A stretch of 24,894 nucleotides of DNA from an uncultured Roseburia sp. (GCA_910587865.1 CAJUNX010000047.1:7809-32702), one strand, 5' to 3'; shown: positions 1 to 7,698, counted from the stretch's first letter. The notes: a model not told the origin generated them from the letters alone. Numbers and translations are program-made.

Positions 1-289
1 GTTTATGCGCGCACGTCAGACGCCGATCTGCACAGTCTCGCACTCAGCTGCGGTTTCACTCCCGTCCGTTTATGCGCGCACATCAGACGCCGATCTGCAC
101 GGTCTCGCACTCAGCTACGGTTCCACTCCCGTCCGTTTATGCGCGCACGTCAGACGCCGATCTGCACGGTCTCACTTCAGCTGCGGTTCCACTCCCGTCC
201 GTTTATGCGCGCACGTCAGACGCCGATCTGCACAGTCTCGCACTCAGCTGCGGTTCCACTCCCGTCCGTTTATGCGCGCACATCAAACG
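1..289. repeat. 67-bp direct repeat array, about 4.3 copies
   Basis: Units start at 1, 68, 135 and 201, each with gtttatgcgcgcac, and are 67, 67, 66 and 67 bases long. A fifth copy from 268 matches for about 20 bases and then becomes the ylqG-like coding sequence. Differences are single bases plus one 1-base deletion in the third unit. Sixty-seven is not a multiple of three, so the array is not a translated repeat. Read on the minus strand, the unit edge carries the last codons and TAA stop (D-V-R-A-stop) of the neighbouring gene. The array therefore lies directly after, and partly inside, that gene's 3' end. The contig starts inside the array, so its full length is unknown. Confidence 0.95.
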
Positions 290-2135
290 AATACCGGTGC
301 AGTCCGCCCGAAGGCACACTCCGCCCGTGCTTAACAAAGTTTTCTTTAAAGCTCACATTCTTTTTCTCATTTGTAATCGTAATCTGACAGTGATATCCCT
401 TCTTTATGATCCGCTTCTCCAAAATCGGCAGATGCTGCCGGATCATATCATAGGATGCGTCGTCATCCATATAAAAATTTGCCTTCACCTGGCGGTTTTT
501 CATACGGACAGAGACATCTGTAGAACCAAGGTTGTCAAGATCCAGATGCAGAAAAGCGCTCAGCTCCGCATCGGGGTCGCGCAGGTTCTTTTTATTCGTA
601 TACACGTACAGCTCACCGTTCGCGTGCTGCCCGGACAGCTTTAGCGGCAGCTGCACATAATTGTAAATCTGGTTCATCTGATTCATAAATTCCAGGTTGC
701 CGCGGACATCCGCAGCCGCCTGCAGAAACGAACTCTGCCCGGTTCCGCCGGTCAGCTTTATCGCCGCCTCCATCTGACGGACCTGCCGATCGAGCCGCTC
801 ATAAAGATCACTTATCTTATTTTCCTTGCGCAGATCCTCAGGGGTTAAAAGCCACTGCCGTTCGATCATGCCGCGGAAGACCGTCTGGAATTCACGGCTC
901 CCAAACAGCTTCTGAAGACCGGACAAACCGTCCCGGCCGCTCTCCGCCAGCGCATTTTTCAGCGCGCTCACAAACTCCTCCGCGGTCAGATTCTCACGTA
1001 GCGCCGCGGTCTCCATACCGGTCCCAGCCTCTGCATTCCCCCCTGCCGCCTCCGCTCCTTCCGACATCGTATCCACATAGACGGCCTCCGGATCCGTCAC
1101 GGAAAACAGGTTCTGATTGCCCGCCAGCGCCGGTATGTTGTAAAGGACGCGCGCCAGCGCTGCCTGCTGCTCTGCGGAAAGCAGGCTCCCGATTGACGCG
1201 CCGCCGCTTCCCGGCAGAAGCGCTTTTGCGGCATCCTCCTCTGTCGGTAGTCCGGTCTGCACTCCCGTTTCAGACGGATCCGTCTGTACGCCGGCGGATC
1301 CCGCCGGTTCGCCGGTCAGAAGATCGGATGCAGCCAGCCGGTTTGCGCCGGCGGTATCCCCCGTCCCTCCGGCCGCAGAACCGTCCGGCTGATGTGCCTC
1401 CTCCGGCGTCTCCGCCGGCATGCCGTCCGGTTTTTGCGCCGCGGTCTCCTCCTGTAAAAAAATATCCGCCAGCCGGTCAAAAAGCGCAGCCGCATCCCCG
1501 GACGTAAGCTCCTCGCCGGCCAGCGCTTCCGTCAGATGGCTCACCAAAAGTTCCATTTCGTCAAAAAGCGCATGCCGGTCCGTCAGATAGCGCTCAAACT
1601 GCGACGCCATCTCCTCCGTCACCGGCAGCCCCAGCTTTGTCATCTGCACAAGTGTCTGCACGTTCGTCTGCGGATTTGCCGTCAGGATCTTTGCCATGTT
1701 TAAAACGCTCTGCCGGCTGATCGGCATCTGTTCCTGCATCATCGCGTCCACCATCATCAGCGTCCGCTCCGTCACCGGCACCTGCGCCGCGGTCAGCGCA
1801 TTCGTCAGAATCGGATTGCCGGCATTGCCCGGACCGGTATACGGGCGGATCGATACCGTCGTCCCGTCATTTGATTTTACCTGAAAAAACATGGACGATC
1901 CCGGTCGGATATCCACCTTTCCCTCCAGGCGCGCCGTGATCAGCTGGCCGTTTCCGAGCGCAAGCGTGACCCGGCCTCCTTTGACGCCGTTTACCGTACC
2001 CTCAAAAATATTACCCGCGGACAGCTCCCCCACGGTGGACACCAGCTTCTGCGTGCCCTGCGCACTCTTAAGCTCATCCGTGCCGTTCGTCACATTGCGG
2101 TTGTACTGTCCCAGCATATCCGATATCTGCATCAT
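270..2135 (-). CDS. FliK-like C-terminal domain protein (YlqG type)
   Basis: This 621-residue protein resembles flagellar hook-length control proteins only in its C-terminal third. That part runs from a segment reading LPLKLSGQHANGELYVY to the ITNEKKN strand, which is the usual Flg_hook (FliK C-terminal) pattern. The N-terminal part (about 1-220) is helical. Residues about 225-330 are a low-complexity linker rich in Ala, Gly, Glu and Pro. The gene lies 15 bp after rnhB and follows rbgA, the position of ylqG in Bacillus subtilis, whose product is also FliK-like. No flagellar genes are in the window, so a role in flagella or another export system is not shown. In B. subtilis the next gene is an FlhB-like protein; here the contig ends first. 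The last codons and TAA stop fall in the edge of the 67-bp repeat array. Confidence 0.75.
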   Translation of the reverse strand: MMQISDMLGQYNRNVTNGTDELKSAQGTQKLVSTVGELSAGNIFEGTVNGVKGGRVTLALGNGQLITARLEGKVDIRPGSSMFFQVKSNDGTTVSIRPYTGPGNAGNPILTNALTAAQVPVTERTLMMVDAMMQEQMPISRQSVLNMAKILTANPQTNVQTLVQMTKLGLPVTEEMASQFERYLTDRHALFDEMELLVSHLTEALAGEELTSGDAAALFDRLADIFLQEETAAQKPDGMPAETPEEAHQPDGSAAGGTGDTAGANRLAASDLLTGEPAGSAGVQTDPSETGVQTGLPTEEDAAKALLPGSGGASIGSLLSAEQQAALARVLYNIPALAGNQNLFSVTDPEAVYVDTMSEGAEAAGGNAEAGTGMETAALRENLTAEEFVSALKNALAESGRDGLSGLQKLFGSREFQTVFRGMIERQWLLTPEDLRKENKISDLYERLDRQVRQMEAAIKLTGGTGQSSFLQAAADVRGNLEFMNQMNQIYNYVQLPLKLSGQHANGELYVYTNKKNLRDPDAELSAFLHLDLDNLGSTDVSVRMKNRQVKANFYMDDDASYDMIRQHLPILEKRIIKKGYHCQITITNEKKNVSFKENFVKHGRSVPSGGLHRYSFDVRA

Positions 2136-2150
2136 GGGCCTCCATCTGTG

Positions 2151-2915
2151 TCATAAAAAATTTCCGATAAAACTTCTGCGGTGAATCGGCGAAGGGCCGT
2201 ATTTCCGAATGGCGGCGATATGTGCTGCCGAACCGTACCCCTTGTGCGAAGCAAACCCGTATTCCGGCATCTGCTTATCGTACGCGATCATCAGCCGGTC
2301 CCTCGTCACCTTCGCCACGATACTGGCCGCGCCGATGGAAATGCTCTTTGCATCCCCCTGAACAATCGGCACCTGACGGATCCCGACCTCCGGAATCGTC
2401 ACCGCATCATTTAATAATATATCGGGTTTTACCTCCAGTTTGCTTATAGCCTCCCGCATCGCCTCATAGGTCGCCTGAAGGATATTGATCTCATCAATCC
2501 GCTTTGGACCGACGATTCCGACAGCCGCCGCGACGGCCTTCTCCATAATCACCTCATAGAGCTCTTCCCGCTTTGCGGCGGAGAGTTTTTTCGAATCGTT
2601 GATATATAAGATCTCACAGTCCTTCGGCAGGATGACGGCTCCGGCCACCACAGGCCCCGCCAGCGGCCCCCTGCCCGCCTCATCGATCCCGCAGATGTGA
2701 GCATACATCCCGTATTCCGTCTCGTATTTTTTCAGCGCCCTGATCCGCTCCCGCTCCGCGGCGAGCTTTCGCAGCCGGCTCTCTGCCTGCGCGACGAGCT
2801 TTTTTACCCCCTCGCGCGCGTCCTTTCCGTATGCTTCGATAAAAGAAGGCAGCATATCCTCCGATGCCGCCTTTAGCTCCTTACCGATCGCGCTGACCGT
2901 CTTCTCTTCTGTCAT
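2151..2915 (-). CDS. rnhB: Ribonuclease HII
   Basis: RNase HII cuts RNA embedded in DNA, including single ribonucleotides, in the cytoplasm. The protein has 254 residues. The signature GIDEAGRGPLAGPVV begins at about residue 76 and supplies Asp78 and Glu79. Asp170 (LLND) and Asp206 (VTRD) complete the acidic metal-binding set. The C-terminal HKGYGS and HRRSF segments are typical of the family. The first 70 or so residues form a charged helical extension seen in many Firmicute RnhB proteins and absent from short ones such as that of E. coli. The gene sits between rbgA and the ylqG-like gene, the same order as in B. subtilis, and is probably transcribed from the lepB promoter. Confidence 0.96.
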   Translation of the reverse strand: MTEEKTVSAIGKELKAASEDMLPSFIEAYGKDAREGVKKLVAQAESRLRKLAAERERIRALKKYETEYGMYAHICGIDEAGRGPLAGPVVAGAVILPKDCEILYINDSKKLSAAKREELYEVIMEKAVAAAVGIVGPKRIDEINILQATYEAMREAISKLEVKPDILLNDAVTIPEVGIRQVPIVQGDAKSISIGAASIVAKVTRDRLMIAYDKQMPEYGFASHKGYGSAAHIAAIRKYGPSPIHRRSFIGNFL

Positions 2916-2981
2916 ATGATTGCCCTTTCTCCGCCCGGCTGTCCGAATCCACTCCTGATATGCGGATCTTTCCCGCCCATA

Positions 2982-3839
2982 TCACTCTGGCATATGCTGC
3001 GGTGTCTCCAGCGTAATCCGGCCGAGCTTTCCGCTGCGGAAATCATCAAGGAGCATCGCAGCCGCCTTGCCGTAATCCGGCTCGTTTCCTCTTGAGATAC
3101 ACTTTTTGTTCACGGCGATCTGTTCCAGCAGCTTTACCGGCTCCGCCGCCTCGTCCAGTTCCCCGTAGCGCGTCGTCAGCGCTCCCGGATATCCCGCCGC
3201 GAGTATCTGAATCAGAGAAAGGCCAAGCTCTTCGATCTGTAAAATCTCATCCCGGATAGCACCGGTGAGCGCAAGCTTTAATCCCACCGCCTGATCCTCA
3301 AACTTCGGCCAGAGAATCCCCGGCGTATCCAGAAGCTCCACCTGCTTGTTCAGACGGATCCACTGCTTTCCTTTCGTGACGCCAGGCCGGTTTCCGGTCT
3401 TTGCACACGCGCGCCCCGCATAGGAATTGATAAACGTCGATTTTCCCACGTTCGGGATTCCCACCACCATCGCGCGCACCGGACGGTTTAAGATGCCGCG
3501 CTTTCTGTCCCGCTCCGTTTTCTCCTTACAGGCGTCTGCGATCACCGACGTCACCTGCTTCATGCCGGCCCGGTTTCTCGCGTCAATCCCCACCACATGG
3601 TATCCCTTCCCACGGAAATACGCGGCCCATTCCGCGCCGGCTCTCTCATCCGCCAGATCGTATTTATTCATCAGAATCAGCCGGGCCTTCTGTCTGCCCA
3701 GCTCGTCGATGTCCGGATTGCGGCTGCTCGCGGGAACCCGCGCATCCACCAGTTCGATCACCAGATCGATCAGACGGATGTCCTCCTGCATCTGGCGCTT
3801 TGCCTTTGTCATATGTCCCGGATACCACTGAAACTGCAT
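2982..3839 (-). CDS. rbgA: Ribosome biogenesis GTPase RbgA (YlqF)
   Basis: RbgA is a circularly permuted GTPase needed for late assembly of the 50S subunit. The order of motifs in this 285-residue protein shows the permutation: G4 (NKYD, about residues 58-61) comes before G1 (GIPNVGKS, about 127-134) and G3 (DTPG, about 171-174). The N-terminal WYPGHMTKA motif is characteristic of RbgA/YlqF. An RNA-binding C-terminal region follows the GTPase. The start is backed by an AGGAG sequence 7 bases upstream. It lies 38 bp after lepB and 66 bp before rnhB, matching the conserved Firmicute cluster next to rplS. Confidence 0.97.
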   Translation of the reverse strand: MQFQWYPGHMTKAKRQMQEDIRLIDLVIELVDARVPASSRNPDIDELGRQKARLILMNKYDLADERAGAEWAAYFRGKGYHVVGIDARNRAGMKQVTSVIADACKEKTERDRKRGILNRPVRAMVVGIPNVGKSTFINSYAGRACAKTGNRPGVTKGKQWIRLNKQVELLDTPGILWPKFEDQAVGLKLALTGAIRDEILQIEELGLSLIQILAAGYPGALTTRYGELDEAAEPVKLLEQIAVNKKCISRGNEPDYGKAAAMLLDDFRSGKLGRITLETPQHMPE

Positions 3840-3877
3840 ATCTGTACTCCTGTTCTGTCACACTGCATGATCCGGCA

Positions 3878-4459
3878 TCACAAAAATCCGGCAAGCCCCC
3901 ACGGTGCGATACGGAACCATGCTTTTCCGATAATATGTTCTTTTTTGATATTGCCGATATTGGCATACCGGCTGTCCTCGCTGTTGTTGCGGTTATCGCC
4001 CAGGACAAAAAATTCGTCCGGCCCCAAAGTGAGCTCCTCCGCGGCCAGCCCTGCATCCTCGATCGCCGCCACCTCCGCGGTCTCATGGAACGGTTTTCCG
4101 TTGACATAGAGCACACCGCCCGCAATCTGCACGGTATCCCCCGGGCATGCGACCACACGCTTCACGTAATAGTGGGATTTTTCGTTGCCGTTCGGCAGAA
4201 AAACAATGATATCGTCCGGCTTCGGATTCGTCACCTTATAGATAAAACGGTTCACAAGGATCTCGTCTCCGCCGTTTAACGTCTCCGCCATCGACTGTCC
4301 CACCACGCTGGTGCGCAGTCCGGCAAACCAGACAAACGTAAACGCAATCAGCAGAGTGATCAGAATCTCGACCACCCAGATGCAGATCTCCTTCATCACC
4401 GTTGTATTGACCGTTTTTTTCGGCCTGCCAAAATGCAGGCCCTTCCTTCGTCTGCGCAT
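3878..4459 (-). CDS. lepB: Signal peptidase I
   Basis: This enzyme removes signal peptides from exported proteins at the outer face of the membrane. From the chosen start it has 193 residues, with a basic N-terminus, one membrane segment (ICIWVVEILITLLIAFTFVW) and the extracytoplasmic catalytic domain. The Ser motif is GQSMAETL, the Lys motif is YYVKRVVACPGD, and box E reads VLGDNRNNSEDSR. The reading frame is open to a GTG at 4516. However, a good promoter -10 box lies at 4507-4512, so a GTG-initiated message would not be made. The ATG at 4457-4459 has an AAGGAAGAG ribosome site and is the likely start. It heads a lepB-rbgA-rnhB-ylqG unit. Confidence 0.95.
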   Translation of the reverse strand: MRRRRKGLHFGRPKKTVNTTVMKEICIWVVEILITLLIAFTFVWFAGLRTSVVGQSMAETLNGGDEILVNRFIYKVTNPKPDDIIVFLPNGNEKSHYYVKRVVACPGDTVQIAGGVLYVNGKPFHETAEVAAIEDAGLAAEELTLGPDEFFVLGDNRNNSEDSRYANIGNIKKEHIIGKAWFRIAPWGLAGFL

Positions 4460-4506
4460 AGCTCTTCCTTTTCCCGCCGGATGCCCCGCCGGATCCCTAT
4501 TCCAAA

Positions 4507-4535
4507 AATTTAACACAGCTTTCCAGATCTGTAAA
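4507..4535 (-). promoter_or_regulatory. Sigma-A-type promoter for lepB-rbgA-rnhB-ylqG
   Basis: On the minus strand TTTACA (4530-4535) is followed after 17 bases by TAAATT (4507-4512). It lies just after the rplS terminator and before the ATG start of lepB at 4459. This separates the lepB unit from the ribosomal-protein unit and excludes the upstream GTG as the lepB start. Confidence 0.7.
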
Positions 4536-4540
4536 GAGGC

Positions 4541-4584
4541 AAAAAAATTACCAGGGCATATCCGTCAGGGGATATGCTCTGGTA
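4541..4584 (-). terminator. Rho-independent terminator after rplS
   Basis: Two 15-base arms (4549-4563 and 4570-4584) pair with a single G-U position around a 6-base loop. On the minus strand the stem is followed by two T, then seven T. It is 17 bases after the rplS stop codon and should end the rplS transcript. Confidence 0.92.
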
Positions 4585-4601
4585 TTGCGATCTGCCTCTG
4601 G

Positions 4602-4955
4602 CTATTTCACCAGCTCCTTGACCTTCGCCTTCTTGCCGACGCGGCCTCTTAAGTAAAACAGCTTTGCACGTCTGACTTTACCTCTGCGCACAACCTCCAC
4701 CTTCTCCACATTCGGAGAATGTAACGGCCAGGTCTTCTCAACTCCGACGCCGTTGGAGAGCTTACGCACCGTAAAGGTCTCGCGGTTGCTCGCGCCCTGT
4801 CTCTTGATCACGATTCCCTCAAAGATCTGGACTCTCTCACGGTTTCCCTCTTTGATCTTTCCGTAAACCTTCACCGTATCTCCGACACGGAACTCCGGCA
4901 CTACTTCCTTCAGCTGTCCGGCCTCAATGTTCCGGATAATCTCAGTTGCGTTCAT
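4602..4955 (-). CDS. rplS: 50S ribosomal protein L19
   Basis: L19 sits at the interface between the 30S and 50S subunits. The 117-residue product is a normal length and has the typical FRVGDTVKVYGKIKEG and RVQIFEGIVI segments and the basic C-terminal YLRGRVGKKAKVKE. The frame is open further upstream, but the ATG at 4955 begins the conserved MNATEIIRNIE sequence and has an AGGAGG ribosome site 6 bases before it. It follows trmD, as in most Firmicutes. It also has its own promoter at 5037-5065, so it can be made apart from the longer operon, and a strong terminator follows. Confidence 0.98.
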   Translation of the reverse strand: MNATEIIRNIEAGQLKEVVPEFRVGDTVKVYGKIKEGNRERVQIFEGIVIKRQGASNRETFTVRKLSNGVGVEKTWPLHSPNVEKVEVVRRGKVRRAKLFYLRGRVGKKAKVKELVK

Positions 4956-5036
4956 CTTATGACCTCCTATGTCTTCTGGATGTTCTTGCCGCGCCTGTCC
5001 GCAGCAGAGGACCATCTTCCTATTCACAACTGTTGT

Positions 5037-5065
5037 ATTTTACCACAGCTTTTCCCTCTTGTAAA
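5037..5065 (-). promoter_or_regulatory. Promoter and short leader of rplS
   Basis: TTTACA (5060-5065) and TAAAAT (5037-5042) are separated by 17 bases on the minus strand. The predicted leader of about 75 bases (4956-5030) contains a small GTCC/GGAC hairpin just upstream of the AGGAGG site. Firmicute rplS genes can carry an autoregulatory L19 leader. This leader is in the right place, but I cannot confirm the consensus by eye. Confidence 0.75.
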
Positions 5066-5071
5066 GAAAAA

Positions 5072-6742
5072 TCAGCGGTTTTTCTGCATCCAGTACACCA
5101 TTTCTTTGGAAAAACAAAGTCCCAGCGTTTCCTGGAGCCGATGCGACGCCGTATTTCCCTCCTCCGTCTGCCCGTAGGGGGTAAATCCGCGCTCCAGCAT
5201 CTCATTGATCAGAAAGGTCTCGAGAGCCGTTCCGATCCCTCTTCTCCGGTATTCCGGAAACACGGTCAGAAATCCGATGCTCCCCTCCGTGTGCATGCCG
5301 ATAAAGCCCGCCAGCGTTCCTTCCACGAATGCACCGAATATCCATCCCTTTTCCATTCTCTCCCGAAGATATGCGGAATCGACCCCTGCAGAACCCGTCT
5401 TCTCATAATGCGCCGCCACCTCGTCTGACCATGCAGGCGCAAGACGGCAGATCCGCGGCCGCTGCTTTTCCTCCGTTCCGGCCTTCCGCCACGGCACGCT
5501 TTGGGCCGTGTCCCGCTTTTCCTCCGTTCCTTTGACCGATCCGCTGCAGTGACCCGGCTCATTTTCACAGCCGTCCTGCTCCCCTTCCGTTCCGGCCTTC
5601 CGCCACGGCACGCTTCCCCCGGCCTCCGCCGGGATCCGTTCTCCCGGACAAACCGGCTCACCGGCAGCATAGCGCCCTCTCACCGGCAGCTTCTCCCTGC
5701 GCGTGTACGCCGCCTGACGGCAGGTCATGATCCGCGTATATCCGTACTCACGGCTCAGCAGATCGGCCATCCATTCCTGATGCACCGCAAAAAGCTCCCC
5801 GCATCCCGGCGCCGCCTGCTCCTTCTCCCCGCTTCCAAGCTCCTGTGCGCCTTCCTTCCGCAGCAGATCCGCGATCATGCGCTGTCCCGGCGCTTCCTCC
5901 TCCGCTGCGGCAAACCAAATCCCGCTCTCCTTATCCTGCAGACAGAAAGCAGTGCCGTCCTCATACAGAATGCGCGCTTTTCCCCGGGCGATCAGCTCAA
6001 TCATGTCGGTATGCAGCAGCTTCTGCCGCATCAGCCGCTCTCTGCACGCCTGCAGACGCTGATACGTTTCAAACAGATCCGGGCGGCGCAGCCTGGTCCG
6101 TTTCTCTGCCTCCTCCCTGCGCCATGCATCGATCTGTCTCTGATTTCCGGAGAGCAGGACATCCGGCACCGCCTTTCCTCTCCACACCCGCGGACGGCTG
6201 TACTGCGGATATTCCAACAGCTCCCCCTCGAACGATTCGTTCTCACCCGAACGCTCGTTGCCAAGCACTCCGGGCACCATGCGCGCCACCGCGTCCGTCA
6301 GCACCATCGCCGCCAGCTCGCCCCCGGTCAGCACATAGTCCCCGATTGAAATATAATCCGTCACAATCTCGTCAAGCACGCGCTCGTCGATTCCCTCATA
6401 ATGCCCGCAGAGCAGGATCAGTCCCTGTTCCTTTGCAAATGCCTTCGCGTGCTCCTGGGTAAACGTCTCCCCCTGCGGCGTCAGGTATATCGTGCGCACG
6501 GCAGCGCCTGACCGCTCTTTTGCCGCGCACCACGCGTCGTAAACCGGCTGTGCCTGCATCAGCATGCCCGCACCGCCCCCGTAGGGATAATCATCGACCT
6601 TCCGGTGGATATCCTTCGTGTAATCTCTGATATCAAACGCCTCGATCGACAGCAGTCCCTGTTCGCCTGCCCGTCCGATGATCCCGGCGGAGAGCCCGCC
6701 GCGCACCATTTCCGGAAAAAGAGTCAGTATCTGGATCTTCAT
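5072..6742 (-). CDS. trmD: TrmD tRNA (m1G37) methyltransferase fused to a GNAT acetyltransferase
   Basis: Residues 1 to about 235 form a full TrmD, which methylates N1 of G37 in tRNAs to prevent frameshifting. Visible family motifs are MKIQILTLFPEM at the start, CGHYEGIDERV (112-122), IGDYVLTGGELA (133-144) and LLEYPQYSRP (175-184). Usual TrmD proteins end near here at about 240 residues, but this frame continues to 556. Residues 240-355 look like the N-terminal region of a GNAT-type protein. Residues 356-428 are a charged linker containing SVPWRKAGTE twice (377 and 415). Residues 430-556 are a GNAT domain with the acetyl-CoA motif FPEYRRRGIGTAL (495-507). The usual catalytic Asp next to SF appears as Glu (ENESF). 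The acetyl acceptor is unknown. Confidence 0.9.
   Translation of the reverse strand: MKIQILTLFPEMVRGGLSAGIIGRAGEQGLLSIEAFDIRDYTKDIHRKVDDYPYGGGAGMLMQAQPVYDAWCAAKERSGAAVRTIYLTPQGETFTQEHAKAFAKEQGLILLCGHYEGIDERVLDEIVTDYISIGDYVLTGGELAAMVLTDAVARMVPGVLGNERSGENESFEGELLEYPQYSRPRVWRGKAVPDVLLSGNQRQIDAWRREEAEKRTRLRRPDLFETYQRLQACRERLMRQKLLHTDMIELIARGKARILYEDGTAFCLQDKESGIWFAAAEEEAPGQRMIADLLRKEGAQELGSGEKEQAAPGCGELFAVHQEWMADLLSREYGYTRIMTCRQAAYTRREKLPVRGRYAAGEPVCPGERIPAEAGGSVPWRKAGTEGEQDGCENEPGHCSGSVKGTEEKRDTAQSVPWRKAGTEEKQRPRICRLAPAWSDEVAAHYEKTGSAGVDSAYLRERMEKGWIFGAFVEGTLAGFIGMHTEGSIGFLTVFPEYRRRGIGTALETFLINEMLERGFTPYGQTEEGNTASHRLQETLGLCFSKEMVYWMQKNR
5471..5615. repeat. In-frame direct repeat in the TrmD-GNAT linker
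   Basis: A 31-base sequence at 5471-5501 recurs at 5585-5615 with one difference; the period is 114 bases, or 38 codons. The core is the short string gttccggccttccgccac. A further partial match occurs near 5518-5531. On the minus strand each copy encodes SVPWRKAGTE. The repeat lies only in the linker between the two enzyme domains and keeps the frame open. Confidence 0.85.
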
Positions 6743-6770
6743 ATCACCTCTCCTCTCTGCCTTTCTGCCG

Positions 6771-7523
6771 TCAGATAATCAGATACAGCAGGCTCCCGAT
6801 CAGCACGAGCGCACCAAACACCGTCCCGATGATCCCGATCACAATTCCCGCGACTGCCATTCCCCGTTTGGATGACTGAAGCGCCTTATTTCCATATACG
6901 ATCCCCAGGGCTCCAAACAGGATCCCGAACATTCCCCCGACAAAACTGGTCACAATACCGATGAGCGAAAAGATCAGCGCCATTGTGGCATACTGCGACA
7001 GATCCGTCCCGCGCACATAGATGGGCTGCGGCGGAACCCCGTAACCCGGCTGACCAGACGATCCATAGCCGCCCTGACCCGGCATTCCGCAGCCACTCTG
7101 CCCCTGCGATCCATAGCCGCCCTGACCCGGCATTCCATAGCCCGGCTGACCAGACGATCCGTAACCCGGCTGACCGGCATTCGGCGTATACAGCGGCTGG
7201 GTCAGCAGGCCGATCAGCTCCTCGATGTCTTTTTTATAAGCGCTCTTCGGCACACAACCCAAAAATCCGGTCATGGCAATCTCTCTGCCATACACGCCCG
7301 GAAGCCAGAGGTTCCTGGTCCACGCCTCCACATGAAAGACACCGTTCTGGTAGCTCCAGATCATAAATTTCGGAATCTCAATCAGGCCGCCGCCGGCGCG
7401 TAAGATTCGCTCCCCCTTAAATTCCGCCATGTGAAACCCGTGTTTGAAGATAAAATCCGACATAATGTACTGCACAAAATCATCCGGCCGGTTTAAGACG
7501 ACCTCTCTGATATATCTTGCCAT
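6771..7523 (-). CDS. Uncharacterised membrane protein with Gly/Tyr/Gln repeats and a DUF4190-like C-terminus
   Basis: The function is not recognised. The 250-residue protein has three parts. Residues 1-112 form a compact N-terminal domain (YIREVVLNRPDDFVQYIMSD and later segments) with no signal peptide. Residues 117-167 are a flexible region rich in Gly, Pro, Gln and Tyr, built from three 16-residue units of the GYGSSGQPGYGMPGQG type. Residues 181-211 and 222-250 are two membrane helices separated by NKALQSSKRG, the arrangement of small DUF4190-like proteins. The N-terminal domain and repeat region are probably cytoplasmic. It lies between rimM and trmD, where no gene is usual in the Firmicute order. 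The ribosome site GGAG is 8 bases upstream of the ATG. Confidence 0.8.
   Translation of the reverse strand: MARYIREVVLNRPDDFVQYIMSDFIFKHGFHMAEFKGERILRAGGGLIEIPKFMIWSYQNGVFHVEAWTRNLWLPGVYGREIAMTGFLGCVPKSAYKKDIEELIGLLTQPLYTPNAGQPGYGSSGQPGYGMPGQGGYGSQGQSGCGMPGQGGYGSSGQPGYGVPPQPIYVRGTDLSQYATMALIFSLIGIVTSFVGGMFGILFGALGIVYGNKALQSSKRGMAVAGIVIGIIGTVFGALVLIGSLLYLII
7023..7175. repeat. 48-bp in-frame repeat, about three units
   Basis: Three 16-codon units encode GYG-S-S/Q-GQ-P/S-G-Y/C-G-M/V-P-type peptides in the middle of the membrane protein. The units differ by a few substitutions, including one Tyr-to-Cys change. They form the linker between the N-terminal domain and the membrane helices. Confidence 0.85.
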
Positions 7524-7554
7524 AACTGTTTCTCCTCTCCCTGTGGCTCCTGCC

Positions 7555-7698
7555 CCGCCTGCAGATCCCTGTTACTCTGCACCTTTTATCCCGCCTGCAT
7601 ATCCCTGTTACTCTGCACCTTTCATCCCGCCTGCATATCCCCGCTGCTCTGCAGCTTCTGCCCCGCCTGCAGATCCCTGCGGCTCTGCGCCTTTGCCC
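7555..7698. repeat. 36-bp tandem repeat crossing the rimM stop codon
   Basis: Four units begin at 7555, 7591, 7627 and 7663, each with ccgcctgca, and have an exact 36-base period. On the minus strand the unit encodes 12 residues of the form QGYAGGMKGAE. The rimM frame enters the array, and its TAA stop arises inside a unit. The next unit has another in-frame TAA. The array ends about 30 bases before the following gene. Confidence 0.95.

Noticed and set aside
1..289. CRISPR array
   Set aside because: Whole units repeat head to tail with no unique spacers between conserved short repeats, and no cas genes are present.
5..644. Plus-strand open frames with repeated peptides over the 67-bp array
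   Set aside because: The frames arise from the repeat, shift with each 67-base unit and have no ribosome site; the minus-strand gene and array explain them.
5501..6462. Long plus-strand open frames opposite trmD
   Set aside because: They are GC-rich shadow frames, Arg/Pro/Ser-rich, without ribosome sites or recognisable domains.
7555..7698. CRISPR-like 36-bp repeats
   Set aside because: The 36-bp units are directly adjacent without spacers and are partly translated as the RimM tail.
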